A DNA stretch of 64,000 bases from JAGVSV01 sp040766135 (GTDB lineage: Bacteria > Bacillota > Clostridia > Christensenellales > Aristaeellaceae): NCBI GenBank assembly GCA_040766135.1, contig JAXGRA010000008.1, forward strand, positions 62,001 to 126,000, in the 5' to 3' direction. Shown here piece after piece: positions 1 through 11,038 of this stretch. A program made the translations under genes and the position numbers. Each line of letters opens with the position of its first letter. Position 1 is the first letter of the stretch. The notes beneath the pieces were generated by a model that was given only the letters and a program-made list of their open reading frames with translations, did not search any database and was not told the origin of the DNA.

Positions 1-1203
1 TGGATAGCAGGCGCGGCGCTGCTTGTTTATTCTGCCGCCATTTCGCCCAGCGACGCCGAACGCCAGGCCGCCGCAGCCTTGGGCATCCCGCAGATGGAGC
101 GCGCGGTGCTCTTAGGGCAGCTGATGCGCGGATACGACAACACGGTGTGCGTGTGCGGCACGCATGGAAAGACCACGGTGTCCGCCATGATCGCGCAGAT
201 GCTGCTGGAAATGGGGCAGGATCCCACCGTGCATATCGGGGGGAGCCTCGACGCCATCGGCGGTGGCTCGCGCCTGGGCAGCAAGGCGCTGTTTGTGGCA
301 GAGGCCTGTGAGTTTAACCGCAGCTTTTTGCACATGCCGCCCACGCTGGCGTTGGTGACCAACATCGAGGCCGACCACCTGGACACCTATGGCGACATGG
401 CGCATCTGGTGGACGCATTCGGCCAGTTTCTGGACAAGCTGCCGCCCGACGGTGTGGCGATTGGCCTGAAGGACGATGAGCGCGTGATGTCGCTGCTGAG
501 CAAGTTGGACCGCCGGGCGATTACCTTTGGCTTTGACAAAAACAGCGATTGGACATTAAGCGAGATTACCTATAACGACACCGGCTGCCCCACGTTTACG
601 GCGCTGCACCACGGGCGCAAAGTGTGCCAGGTTGCGCTACAGGTGGGCGGGGATTTTAACGCGCTGCACGCGTTGAGCGCGCTGGCGGTGGCCGATGTGC
701 TGGGGCTGGATGTGCCCAAGGCCGCGCAGGCCTTGCACCACTACCTGGGCGCGCGCCGCCGGTTTGAGCACACGGGCGTCATTAACGGCATGATGATGTA
801 CCACGACTATGGGCACAACCCGGCCGAGATGCGCGCGGCGCTGTCGGTGGCTAAAAAGCACAACCGCCGCGTCATCGCGGTGATGCAGCCGCACACATAC
901 AGCCGCGTCAAAACGCTGTTTGACGAATATCTGACCTGCACCCAGGAGGCCGACATCACGCTGGTCACCGATATTTTTGCCGCGCGCGAGGTTGACCCCG
1001 GCGATATTGACAGCAGCATGCTGGTGGACGGCATGAAAGCGCACGGCATTGACGCGCACTTAACCCGCACCTTTGACGACACCGAGGCCTGGCTGCTGGC
1101 CCATGGCCGCCCCGGCGACCTGGTGCTGACCATGAGCTGCGGCGACATCCACCTGCTCAACCAACAGATGCAGGAACATTGGGACGCCAAGCAAGCTAAA
1201 TAA
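1..1203 (+). CDS. murC: UDP-N-acetylmuramate--L-alanine ligase, 5' end missing
   Basis: This cytoplasmic peptidoglycan enzyme joins L-alanine to UDP-N-acetylmuramate using ATP. The frame is open from base 1, so roughly 55 N-terminal residues lie upstream; 400 residues are visible against about 450-460 in the family. Visible motifs are the VYSAAISP segment at residues 9-16, the ATP-binding loop GTHGKTT near 53, EACEFNRSF near 101, NIEADHLD near 121, HDYGHNPAEM near 268 and MSCGDI near the end. An in-frame TTG at 79 is not the start because recognisable MurC sequence continues before it. The TAA stop lies 16 bases before lepA, so the two are probably co-transcribed. Confidence 0.95.
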   Translation, partial: WIAGAALLVYSAAISPSDAERQAAAALGIPQMERAVLLGQLMRGYDNTVCVCGTHGKTTVSAMIAQMLLEMGQDPTVHIGGSLDAIGGGSRLGSKALFVAEACEFNRSFLHMPPTLALVTNIEADHLDTYGDMAHLVDAFGQFLDKLPPDGVAIGLKDDERVMSLLSKLDRRAITFGFDKNSDWTLSEITYNDTGCPTFTALHHGRKVCQVALQVGGDFNALHALSALAVADVLGLDVPKAAQALHHYLGARRRFEHTGVINGMMMYHDYGHNPAEMRAALSVAKKHNRRVIAVMQPHTYSRVKTLFDEYLTCTQEADITLVTDIFAAREVDPGDIDSSMLVDGMKAHGIDAHLTRTFDDTEAWLLAHGRPGDLVLTMSCGDIHLLNQQMQEHWDAKQAK

Positions 1204-1219
1204 TAAACGGAGGAACTAC

Positions 1220-3028
<1,809 letters not shown>

Positions 3029-3032
3029 GCCC

Positions 3033-4751
3033 ATGAGATGCCCCAACTGCGGCCAGTGGAACCGCGCCAGCCTGCCCAAGTGCTTTAAATGCGGCACCGA
3101 GCTGCCCCGCGAGGGCCGCGCGCCGCTGCCTGCCGAGGAATTGGAAGCCATTGATGCACCCGTCGTCATGGCGGTGGATGAAGCAGGCAACGAAACCGAG
3201 CTGGTGGACGAAAAGGATGTGCTGGCCGCCGAGATGCGCACGCTGCACGAGCGCAAGCGCCAGGGCGAAACCCGCCAGCGCCAGCTGCGCAAGCTGGCGG
3301 CCGAGAAGGGCATCGCGCCCACCGGCACGGACGTGCACGCCCAATCGCGGCGCAACCCCATGTTCATGGACGACCAGCCCAGCTTTGTGCCCAACGAGGA
3401 CGGCGACTATGCCGTGGAGTCGGCCTATGCCGGCCCGTATGCACCGCAGCGCACGCCGCCTGCCATGCCGCACGCCACGTTTAAGCGCACGCGGCTGTTT
3501 GGCCTGCGCCGCTTTTTGCCCATCGTGGCGCTGCTGCTGGTGGCGCTGGCGGCTGTAAGCGCGCTGTTTTTGTTCGTCATAAAGCCCACGTTTATCGATA
3601 AAAAATCGCCGGATAACGTCCCGCAGGTGGAAATTACGGCATCCATTTTGGACGACATGCCCGCGCACACCATCCGCATCCCGGCGGAGGACGGCACGCA
3701 GATCTATATCAAGGAGCTGCGGCGCAGCTTTCTGTCCACCGGCGGCTATGCCAGCTTCCAGGTGCCGGACTACACCTGGTATGAACTGGACGAGACGCTG
3801 GACAAGCCCATCCTCCAGGTGACGCTCACGCCCTATGTGCGCACGGGCACCGGCGAGCAAAAGCAGATGCCGCTGATTACCTATGACATCGACATCCCGC
3901 TCTCCCCGCTTACGCTGATCAACCCGCAGGTCACGTACGTGGAGGTCAGCACGCCGGTGTACAACATCAAGTTCCGCGTCATGCAAAACAGCCAGGTGCT
4001 GATCAACGGCGAGGATTTCTCCTCCTTTGTCAACACGCAGAACGGGCTGATCAGCTACAACGCCAACATCCAGCCCATTGGCGAAAACAAGATCCACATC
4101 GTGGTGCGCAGCCAGTATTACCGGCAAAACGAAGCCACGCTGACGGTGTACCGCGCGGTGCAGGATATCCCGCTGGATTTGGACAAGACGCTGGACGATG
4201 AAAGCAGCAAGCCCAGCATGGACATCTATGCCACCACCATGCCCGGCGCCACGATCACCATCCTGTCGCCGTATGAATCCTACGATTTTACCAGGCTGAG
4301 CTCCACCGGCGCGTTCAGCTTTAAGGCGGTGTTCAACAAGGTAGGCTTCAACACCGTCAGCATCCAGGCCGATTATCCGGGCAGGGAATCCACCATCGTC
4401 AACTATGACGTGTACTATATGCCCTCGCCCGACCAGTACACGCCGCGCGCGTGGGCGCTGGACGCCAAGTGGGGGTATGCGGATTTCCTGGCCAACAAGA
4501 ACGCGCGCATCGCAAACTCGCAGGTGTATGTGTTCCAGGGGCCGGTGCTGCGCATCCTCAGCACAAGCCCGCAGCTGGTGGAGATGGACGTCAACGACGG
4601 CAAGGGCCGGGAGCTGAAGGTGCTGGTGGAAAACCAGACCAAGACCGAGTGGGTAGAGGGCCAGCGCTACCGCATCTATGGCGATGCCTTCGGCATGTAT
4701 GACGGCTATCCGTGGCTGATTGGACGTTTTACCTATAAACCCAAGGATTAG
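3033..4751 (+). CDS. Zinc-ribbon single-pass membrane protein of unknown function
   Basis: I do not recognise a named family for the whole protein (572 residues). It begins with a compact zinc ribbon holding two CxxC pairs (CPNC at 3-6, CFKC at 17-20). A charged, probably disordered cytoplasmic stretch rich in Glu, Lys and Arg follows to about residue 150. One membrane helix lies at about 161-183, preceded by basic residues (KRTRLFGLRR). The remaining ~390 residues should be extracellular; they are rich in beta-type sequence and contain repeats resembling Ig-like or cadherin-like modules, for example FKAVFNKVGFNTVSI. Topology (zinc ribbon inside, beta domains outside) resembles other clostridial zinc-ribbon membrane proteins. 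Position four bases after lepA suggests shared expression, not shared function. Confidence 0.8.
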   Translation: MRCPNCGQWNRASLPKCFKCGTELPREGRAPLPAEELEAIDAPVVMAVDEAGNETELVDEKDVLAAEMRTLHERKRQGETRQRQLRKLAAEKGIAPTGTDVHAQSRRNPMFMDDQPSFVPNEDGDYAVESAYAGPYAPQRTPPAMPHATFKRTRLFGLRRFLPIVALLLVALAAVSALFLFVIKPTFIDKKSPDNVPQVEITASILDDMPAHTIRIPAEDGTQIYIKELRRSFLSTGGYASFQVPDYTWYELDETLDKPILQVTLTPYVRTGTGEQKQMPLITYDIDIPLSPLTLINPQVTYVEVSTPVYNIKFRVMQNSQVLINGEDFSSFVNTQNGLISYNANIQPIGENKIHIVVRSQYYRQNEATLTVYRAVQDIPLDLDKTLDDESSKPSMDIYATTMPGATITILSPYESYDFTRLSSTGAFSFKAVFNKVGFNTVSIQADYPGRESTIVNYDVYYMPSPDQYTPRAWALDAKWGYADFLANKNARIANSQVYVFQGPVLRILSTSPQLVEMDVNDGKGRELKVLVENQTKTEWVEGQRYRIYGDAFGMYDGYPWLIGRFTYKPKD

Positions 4752-4753
4752 CC

Positions 4754-4783
4754 TTGTGACAACGGGCCGGATGCGGCTATAAT
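4754..4783 (+). promoter_or_regulatory. Sigma-A-type promoter for glnS
   Basis: A -35 box TTGTGA (4754-4759) and a perfect -10 box TATAAT (4778-4783) are separated by 18 bp. They lie in the gap just after the zinc-ribbon gene and 34 bp before the glnS start, so glnS-gltX can be transcribed independently of murC-lepA. Confidence 0.65.
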
Positions 4784-4816
4784 GGACGCTGGAATCAAAC
4801 AGACGGGAGAATGAAC

Positions 4817-6505
4817 ATGGACAGTGCACGCAGCAACTTTATCTGGGACATTATCGACGAGGACTTGCGCTTGGGCAGGTGCCAGAAGGTGCACACGCGC
4901 TTCCCGCCGGAGCCCAACGGCTACATGCACATTGGGCACTGCAAAGCCATGGTGACCAACTTTGTCACCGCACAACGATACAACGGCCTGTGCAACCTGC
5001 GCTTTGACGACACCAACCCCGAAAAGGAAGAGACGGAGTTTGTCGAGAGCATGTTTGAAGACATCCGCTGGATGGGCTTTGACTGGAACGGCGGGCTGTA
5101 CTACGCCAGCGAATACTATGAAGAATGCTACCGCATCGCCGAGGATTTTATCAAGCGCGGCATTGCCTATATTGATGAACTGACGCAGGAAGAGATGCGC
5201 GAATACCGCGGCACGCTGACCGAGCCGGGGCGCAACAGCCCCTGGCGCGACCGCCCGTGGGAGGAAAGCTTAGACCTGTTCCGCCGCATGCGCGCAGGCG
5301 AATTCCCCGAGGGGCGCATGGTGCTGCGCGCCAAGATCGACATGGCCTCGCCCAACATGAACATGCGCGACCCCACCATGTACCGCATCCTGTACAAGGA
5401 GCACCACCGCACGGGCAATGACTGGTGCATCTATCCCATGTATGACTACGCGCACCCGCTGGGCGACGCGCTGGAGGGCATCACGCACTCGCTGTGCTCG
5501 CTGGAATATGAGGATCACCGCCCGCTGTACGACTGGGTGGTGGAAAAAGCAGGCTTCCGCGAGCCGCACATCGACAAGCACGGCCACATGTCCACCGGCC
5601 CCCGGCAGATTGAGTTTGCAAGGCTGAATATGACGCGCACCGTGATGAGCAAGCGCTACCTGCGCCGCCTGGTGGAGGAAGGCGTGGTCACGGGCTGGGA
5701 CGACCCCCGCATGCCCACGCTGGTCGGTATGCGCAGGCGCGGCTTTACGCCCAGCGCCATCCGCGATTTTATCGACCGCGTGGGGCTTAGCAAGGCCGAC
5801 AGCGTGGTGGACTATGCGCTGCTGGAATACTGCGTGCGCAACGACTTAGGCAATGTGGCCCCGCGCGTGATGGCGGTGCTGCAGCCGCTCAAAGTCATCC
5901 TCACCAACTGGCCCGCGGACAAGGTAGATACCCTGCCCATTGAAAACCACCCCGACCACCCCGAAATGGGCGAGCGGCACGTGACCTTCGGGCGCGAACT
6001 GTGGATCGACCGCGAGGATTTTATGGAAGACCCGCCCAGGAAGTTCTTCCGCTTAGCGCCGGGGCGCGAGGTGCGCCTGAAGGGTGCCTACATCATCAAG
6101 TGCGAGGAAGTCATCAAGGACGAGCATGGCGAGGTTGTGGCGCTGCACTGCACGGTGGATATGGACAGCCGTTCGGGCTCTCCGGGCGCTGAGCGCAAGG
6201 TGAAGGGCACGCTGCAATGGGTCAACGCGGGCGACGCCGCGCCGGTGGAAGCGCGCCTGTACGAGCCGCTGCTGGATGAGTTTGACGAAAGCGAAGACAT
6301 CGACCGTAAGGACTTTATGGCGCGCATTAACCCCAACAGCCTGATTGTGCAGCACGGATATGCCGAGCATGCCGTGGCCGAGGAGCCGGTGGGCTGGGTG
6401 TGCCAGTTCCTGCGGGTGGGCTATTTCTGCAAGGACAGGGACAGCACCGACGCCCTGCCCGTCATGAACCGCGTGGTGCCGCTGAAGGACAGCTACCGTC
6501 CCTGA
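4817..6505 (+). CDS. glnS: Glutaminyl-tRNA synthetase
   Basis: This class I synthetase charges tRNA-Gln with glutamine directly. The protein is 562 residues. The nucleotide-binding signature PEPNGYMHIGH lies at 31-41 and the KMSKS-equivalent VMSKR at 276-280. The anticodon-binding beta-barrel region follows, with the typical LAPGREVRLKGAYIIKCEEV segment. I chose ATG 4817 over the in-frame ATG 4811 because the ribosome site GGGAG (4805-4809) is 7 bases from the former and only 1 base from the latter. gltX follows 30 bases downstream on the same strand. Many Firmicutes lack GlnRS and use GluRS plus GatCAB, so its presence is informative about tRNA-Gln charging here. Confidence 0.95.
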   Translation: MDSARSNFIWDIIDEDLRLGRCQKVHTRFPPEPNGYMHIGHCKAMVTNFVTAQRYNGLCNLRFDDTNPEKEETEFVESMFEDIRWMGFDWNGGLYYASEYYEECYRIAEDFIKRGIAYIDELTQEEMREYRGTLTEPGRNSPWRDRPWEESLDLFRRMRAGEFPEGRMVLRAKIDMASPNMNMRDPTMYRILYKEHHRTGNDWCIYPMYDYAHPLGDALEGITHSLCSLEYEDHRPLYDWVVEKAGFREPHIDKHGHMSTGPRQIEFARLNMTRTVMSKRYLRRLVEEGVVTGWDDPRMPTLVGMRRRGFTPSAIRDFIDRVGLSKADSVVDYALLEYCVRNDLGNVAPRVMAVLQPLKVILTNWPADKVDTLPIENHPDHPEMGERHVTFGRELWIDREDFMEDPPRKFFRLAPGREVRLKGAYIIKCEEVIKDEHGEVVALHCTVDMDSRSGSPGAERKVKGTLQWVNAGDAAPVEARLYEPLLDEFDESEDIDRKDFMARINPNSLIVQHGYAEHAVAEEPVGWVCQFLRVGYFCKDRDSTDALPVMNRVVPLKDSYRP

Positions 6506-6535
6506 ATCTCTATCGCTGCAACGAAAGGAACAACC

Positions 6536-7987
6536 ATGAGCGTTATCCGCACGCGCTTTGCGCCCAGCCCCACCGGGTTTATGCACCTGGGCGGCCTGCG
6601 CACCGCGCTGTATGATTATCTGTTCACCCGCAAGCACAACGGCGTGTTCGTGCTGCGCATTGAGGACACCGACCAGGACCGCTTTGTGCCCGGCGCCACC
6701 GAGGTCATCTACGACACCCTGCGCAGCTGCGGCATGCACTGGGACGAGGGCCCGGACATCGGCGGCCCGTACGGCCCCTATGTGCAAAGCGAGCGCAAGG
6801 ACACCTACCTGCCGCACGCAAAAACGCTGATCGACAGCGGGGATGCCTACTACTGCTTCTGCACGCATGAGGAGCTGGCCCAGCGCCGCGCCGCCGTGGA
6901 AGCCAAGGGCGAAACCTGGAAGTACGACAAGCACTGCCTGCACCTGACCCCGGAGGAGGTGCAGCAAAAGCTGCAGGCCGGCACACCCTATGTGGTGCGC
7001 CAGAACGTGCCCCTGACCGGCCAGAGCGGCTTTGACGACCTGGTATACGGCACCATCACGGTGGACAACAGCACGCTGGACGACATGGTGCTGATCAAGG
7101 CCGACGGCATGCCCACGTACAACTTTGCCAACGTGGTGGACGACCATCTGATGCGCATCACGCACGTCATGCGCGGCATGGAGTACCTGTCCTCCACGCC
7201 CCGGTACAACCTGCTGTACCGCGCGCTGGGCTGGGAGGTGCCCACGTACATCCACCTGCCCACCGTCATGCGCGATGCGCACAAAAAGCTGTCCAAGCGC
7301 GATGGCGATGCCTTCTACAGCGATTTTATCGACAAAGGCTATTTGACCGAAGCGCTGATCAACTACCTGGCGCTGGTGGGCTGGAGCCCCGGCAACGACC
7401 GGGAGTTCTTCACCATGGACGAGCTGATCGAGGCCTTTGACGTAAAGGGCTTAAGCAAATCCCCCGCCATCTTTGACATTGAAAAACTCACCTGGTTTAA
7501 CGCGGCCTACATCCGCCAAATGACGCCCGAGGCGTATCTGGAAAAGGTCACGCCGTGGTTTGACCAGGTGCTGGAAGGCCGCGGCATGGACTACAAGCGC
7601 TTAGCGGAGCTGATGCAAACCCGCACCGAGGTGTTCAACCAGGTGCCGGACATGGTGCGCTTTTTGGCCGAGATGCCGGAGTACGATATCTCGCTGTACA
7701 CCCACAAAAAGATGAAAACATCCGCCGACACCGCGCCCGAGGCGCTGCGCTTTGCGCAAGGCGTGCTGACCGGCATTGCTGACTGGACGGAAAGCAATAT
7801 CCACGAGGCGCTGATGGGCGCCATCGCCCAGGCCGGCCTTAAAAACGGCGCCATCCTGTGGCCGCTGCGCATCGCCCTCTCCGGGCTGCAAAGCACCCCC
7901 GGCGGCGCGGTCGAAATCGCCGCCCTGCTGGGCCGGGAGGAAACCATGGCGCGGTTGGAAAAGGCGCTGGAGAAACTGGCAGGCTGA
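6536..7987 (+). CDS. gltX: Glutamyl-tRNA synthetase
   Basis: This class I synthetase charges tRNA-Glu. It has 483 residues, the normal bacterial length. The HIGH-type motif appears as PSPTGFMHLGG at residues 9-19, and the KMSKS-type loop as KKLSKRDGD near 248. The C-terminal third matches the helical anticodon-binding domain. A GAAAGGA ribosome site precedes ATG 6536. It is the last gene of the plus-strand run and is followed by a hairpin shared with the convergent gene. Because glnS is adjacent, this GluRS is probably discriminating (tRNA-Glu only); that is an inference. Confidence 0.96.
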   Translation: MSVIRTRFAPSPTGFMHLGGLRTALYDYLFTRKHNGVFVLRIEDTDQDRFVPGATEVIYDTLRSCGMHWDEGPDIGGPYGPYVQSERKDTYLPHAKTLIDSGDAYYCFCTHEELAQRRAAVEAKGETWKYDKHCLHLTPEEVQQKLQAGTPYVVRQNVPLTGQSGFDDLVYGTITVDNSTLDDMVLIKADGMPTYNFANVVDDHLMRITHVMRGMEYLSSTPRYNLLYRALGWEVPTYIHLPTVMRDAHKKLSKRDGDAFYSDFIDKGYLTEALINYLALVGWSPGNDREFFTMDELIEAFDVKGLSKSPAIFDIEKLTWFNAAYIRQMTPEAYLEKVTPWFDQVLEGRGMDYKRLAELMQTRTEVFNQVPDMVRFLAEMPEYDISLYTHKKMKTSADTAPEALRFAQGVLTGIADWTESNIHEALMGAIAQAGLKNGAILWPLRIALSGLQSTPGGAVEIAALLGREETMARLEKALEKLAG

Positions 7988-8004
7988 TTGATAGCTGATA
8001 GAAT

Positions 8005-8035
8005 TCACCCCCGATGCTACAGGCACCGGGGGTGA
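8005..8035. terminator. Hairpin between convergent gltX and binding-protein genes
   Basis: TCACCCCCG (8005-8013) pairs with CGGGGGTGA (8027-8035), and the stem continues inward as TGC/GCA. The T-runs on both sides are weak, so this is a probable rather than certain bidirectional terminator. Confidence 0.6.
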
Positions 8036-8057
8036 TTGCTATTGTGGTATTCTCTAC

Positions 8058-9476
8058 TTACTTCGCCGCCCACTCGCGGTTGGCGTTTTCAGCAGCTTCC
8101 TTGAGCGCCACTTCGGCGGTGACTTCGCCGTTGGCCACGCGCTCCACGGCGCGCTGCAGCTCGCTGCGCACAGTGGCGGACACCGTCACGATGGGCAGCA
8201 CTTCGGCATACTCCAGCGTGGCCTGCACGGCCTGCAGTGTGTCGGTCATCAGGTCGCCCTTGTTCAGGAAATCCTTGTACGCCTGCAGTTCGGCGGCATC
8301 CTTGTACGGGGTCAGGCTGCCCACCGCCATGCAGAACTTTACGCTGTTCTCTGCGTTGGTCAGGTAGCGGATGAAATCCACCGTGGCCTTGTCGGCTTCC
8401 TCGCCATGCTTGAAAGCCACCGCGCTGCGGTTCCAGGCCGGGTACCAATTGGCCACGCCGTCCATGATGGTGGGCGCAACGCCCAGCTCAAAGCCGTCCG
8501 GCGTCAGGTATTTGTAGCCCGCGCAGGAGCCCAAATAGCTGGCCAGCAGCTTGGCGTTAAAGTCGCTGGAGAAATATTTGCTGGTCTGCGGGATGGTGGC
8601 GAACACTTCTTCCTTCATCAGGTCGCCCAGCCACTGCACGCGCTCCACGGCCTTGGGGTCATCGATGAGCACCTTTTTGTTGGCAACGTCGATGTACGGC
8701 GAGCCGTTCTGCATCATGAGGATCTGCGAGGTATCGGTCAGCGAGTCGGCCGCAAAGCCCGGGATGCCGTATTTTTCCTTGATGGCGCGGGAGTTGCTCT
8801 CCAGCTCCGCCCAGGTGGTGGGTACCTTCAGGCCCAGCTCGTCATACATGGTTTTGTTATAGAAGAAGATGGGGCCGGAGGTGTAGACCGGGATGCTGTG
8901 GAACTTGCCGTCCTCATAGCCCACGGCTTCGTCATACAGCTTGCCCGCCAGGTTGGCTTTGAATGCCTCCAACTCCTCGGCGGTCATGTGCTGGGAAAAG
9001 TCCACCACAAAGGTCTTGCTTTCGTCGGCGGGGTCAATGTACTTGGCCGCTTCGGACGAGAAGTTGATGATGAAGCTGGGGCCGCCGCCGGTGCGCACGG
9101 CGTTGTACACCTTGTCCAAAAAGCCTTCATAGGGCTGGGACTGTATCACAACGGTCACGCCGGGGTTTTCGTCCATGTACGCCTTGGCGATTTCCTGCAG
9201 GGAAGATTCCTGCTCCTCGGTGAAGGTGTGCCACAGCACAACCTTGCCGGTGCCGCCCACTTCGTCAGCGGGGGGTTCAGCAGTAGGCTCCTCGGTGGGC
9301 TCGGCCGTGGGTGCATCGGTGGGTTCCGCAGTCGGTTCGGCGGTAGGCGCGTCGGTCACCACCGGGGTAGCGGTGGGGGCAGGTTTGGCCTCCTCACGGG
9401 TAGCATAGTAGATGCCTACAGCGGCAGCAACGATGAGCACAACGACCAGAATGGTGCTCCAGGTTTTCTTGTTCAT
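8058..9476 (-). CDS. Membrane-anchored extracellular solute-binding protein (carbohydrate ABC type)
   Basis: The protein (472 residues) resembles family 1 sugar-binding proteins such as MalE. From about residue 75 it has the typical start VVLWHTFTEEQ, then GGGPSFIINFSSEAAKYID and PTTWAELESNSRAIKEKYG. The N-terminus is a hydrophobic helix (about 8-24) without a clear lipobox Cys, so it is probably held by an uncleaved helix. It is followed by a Thr/Ala/Glu/Pro-rich stalk (about 30-72, TAEPTDAP-like repeats). ATG 9476 has AAGGAGG upstream. No permease or ATPase for a sugar system is adjacent, so it must work with components elsewhere. The substrate is unknown. Confidence 0.85.
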   Translation of the reverse strand: MNKKTWSTILVVVLIVAAAVGIYYATREEAKPAPTATPVVTDAPTAEPTAEPTDAPTAEPTEEPTAEPPADEVGGTGKVVLWHTFTEEQESSLQEIAKAYMDENPGVTVVIQSQPYEGFLDKVYNAVRTGGGPSFIINFSSEAAKYIDPADESKTFVVDFSQHMTAEELEAFKANLAGKLYDEAVGYEDGKFHSIPVYTSGPIFFYNKTMYDELGLKVPTTWAELESNSRAIKEKYGIPGFAADSLTDTSQILMMQNGSPYIDVANKKVLIDDPKAVERVQWLGDLMKEEVFATIPQTSKYFSSDFNAKLLASYLGSCAGYKYLTPDGFELGVAPTIMDGVANWYPAWNRSAVAFKHGEEADKATVDFIRYLTNAENSVKFCMAVGSLTPYKDAAELQAYKDFLNKGDLMTDTLQAVQATLEYAEVLPIVTVSATVRSELQRAVERVANGEVTAEVALKEAAENANREWAAK

Positions 9477-9546
9477 GTGTTCCTCCTTAGGTGTTCCTGT
9501 ATGCAGGGCGCACTCGCACCCCGCGGCAGCATACGCTCCACATGCT

Positions 9547-9573
9547 ATTATACACTTTCGCGCGCAGTGTCAA
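9547..9573 (-). promoter_or_regulatory. Promoter of the solute-binding protein gene
   Basis: On the minus strand a perfect TTGACA (9573-9568) and a perfect TATAAT (9552-9547) are separated by only 15 bp, two shorter than optimal. The short spacer could make it weak or activator-dependent. Confidence 0.55.
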
Positions 9574-9620
9574 CACCCGCAGCGATGATTTTTCACCGAT
9601 TTTACTTGTAACGACACCCT

Positions 9621-10349
9621 TCACCCCGCCGTAAACGTGCGCACGGCTTCATCGGCAAACACTTCCTGCGGGGTGCCTTGCGTGACGATGCGGCCGTCCT
9701 CCATGTACATGACGCGGTCGGCTACTTCGCGGGCGAAGGCCATCTCGTGGGTGACGACGATCATGGTGTTGTTGTCGCGCGCCAGGTCGCGGATGACGGT
9801 GAGCACGTCCTTGGTCAGCAGCGGGTCCAGCGCGCTGGTGGGCTCGTCAAAGCATAAAATCATGGGGTCCAGCGCCAGCGCGCGGGCGATGGCCACGCGC
9901 TGCTGCTGCCCGCCGGACAGCTGGCAGGGATACTGGTCGCGCTTGTCGGACAGGCCCACGCGCTCCAGCAGCGCCTCGGCGCGGGATACGGCTTCCTCCC
10001 GTGAGCGCTTCAGCACGCACATCTGCGCCTCGGTCAGGTTGCGCAGCACGGAGAAATGCGGGAACAGGTTAAAATTCTGGAACACATAGCCCATTTTCAG
10101 GCATATGCTGCGCAGGCGGTCGCGCGGCGCATAGCCGCCGTTGTCGGTGTCCACCATCACCTCGCCGTCCACGCAGATGCGGCCGGAATCGATCTTTTCC
10201 AGGTGATTGAGGCACCTCAGCAGCGTGCTTTTGCCCGAGCCGCTGCGGCCGATAATGGCCACCACCTCGCCCTGGCTGACGGACAGCGACACCTGGCGCA
10301 GCACGCCCAGCGAATCGAAGGATTTGGTCAGATTTTCTGCGTGTAACAT
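9621..10349 (-). CDS. Polar amino-acid ABC transporter ATP-binding protein (GlnQ/ArtP type)
   Basis: This is the ATPase of the importer formed with the two genes upstream. It has 242 residues: Walker A GRSGSGKST, Q-loop YVFQNFNLFPH, signature LSGGQQQR, Walker B ILCFDEPTSALDP and switch His in VTHEMAFA. This order and the QNFNLFPH sequence are typical of polar amino-acid importers. I chose ATG 10349 (MLHAENLTKSF) because AAGGGG lies 4 bases before it; the frame runs 14 codons further up into the permease gene. One base separates it from the permease stop, so translation is probably coupled. Confidence 0.93.
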   Translation of the reverse strand: MLHAENLTKSFDSLGVLRQVSLSVSQGEVVAIIGRSGSGKSTLLRCLNHLEKIDSGRICVDGEVMVDTDNGGYAPRDRLRSICLKMGYVFQNFNLFPHFSVLRNLTEAQMCVLKRSREEAVSRAEALLERVGLSDKRDQYPCQLSGGQQQRVAIARALALDPMILCFDEPTSALDPLLTKDVLTVIRDLARDNNTMIVVTHEMAFAREVADRVMYMEDGRIVTQGTPQEVFADEAVRTFTAG

Positions 10350-10350
10350 A

Positions 10351-11016
10351 CTACCCCTTATAATAGTCGAGCTTTCGCCCCATCCAGTCAAACACGGCGG
10401 TCAGCAGCGCGTTGAGCACCAGATAAAACAACCCCGCCACAAACAGCGGCTCCAGCGAGCCCGAGGCGCTGGCCGCATTGCGCGCCACGCGGTACAGCTC
10501 CACCATGCCGATGGCGGTGACCAGCGCGGTATCCTTGACCAGGGTGATGACCTCGTTGCTCACCGGCAGCAATATGCGCTTGATGACCTGCGGCAGAATA
10601 ATGCGCCCAAACGCCTGCGGCCGGCTCATGCCCAGCACATGCGCGGCCTCGCGCTGGCCCTGCGGGATGGCCTCGACCCCCGCGCGGTATATCTCGGCAA
10701 AATAGGCCGCGTAGTTAATGGAAAAGGAAATCACCACCGCCGTCATGCGGTCAAAGGACACGCCGAATATCAGCGGCAGCACAAAGTACACGGTGAACAC
10801 CTGCAAAATAAGCGGCGTGCCGCGCATAATCAGGATAAACAGCCACACCGGGAAGCGCAGCAGTTTGATCTTGCTCATCCGGAACAGCGCAAACACCAGC
10901 CCCAGCGGCAGCGAAATCAACAGCGTCAGCGCAAACAGCGACATGGTCACGCCTAGGCCGTCGGCCAACTGCTGCAACAGCAGCAGCATGCGCTCCGGGT
11001 TGTCAAAGTATTTCAT
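10351..11016 (-). CDS. Polar amino-acid ABC transporter permease (HisM/GlnP type)
   Basis: This integral membrane subunit has 221 residues and about five membrane helices. It carries the coupling-helix region RAGVEAIPQGQREAAHVLGM, the EAA-type loop of HisMQ permeases that contacts the ATPase. ATG 11016 (MKYFDNPERM) is preferred because GGAG sits 5 bases upstream; the open frame starts 18 codons earlier in the hairpin region. Only one permease gene is present, so it probably acts as a homodimer. It lies between the binding protein and the ATPase. Confidence 0.92.
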   Translation of the reverse strand: MKYFDNPERMLLLLQQLADGLGVTMSLFALTLLISLPLGLVFALFRMSKIKLLRFPVWLFILIMRGTPLILQVFTVYFVLPLIFGVSFDRMTAVVISFSINYAAYFAEIYRAGVEAIPQGQREAAHVLGMSRPQAFGRIILPQVIKRILLPVSNEVITLVKDTALVTAIGMVELYRVARNAASASGSLEPLFVAGLFYLVLNALLTAVFDWMGRKLDYYKG

Positions 11017-11038
11017 GCAAACTCCACATCGATGCAAA

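Noticed and set aside
79..1203. Internal TTG as the start of murC
   Set aside because: MurC sequence (VYSAAISP) continues upstream to base 1, so the gene is cut by the window edge rather than short.
6053..7282. A 409-codon open frame on the minus strand
   Set aside because: It lies opposite glnS and gltX, both of which show clear synthetase motifs, and its composition is typical of antisense frames.
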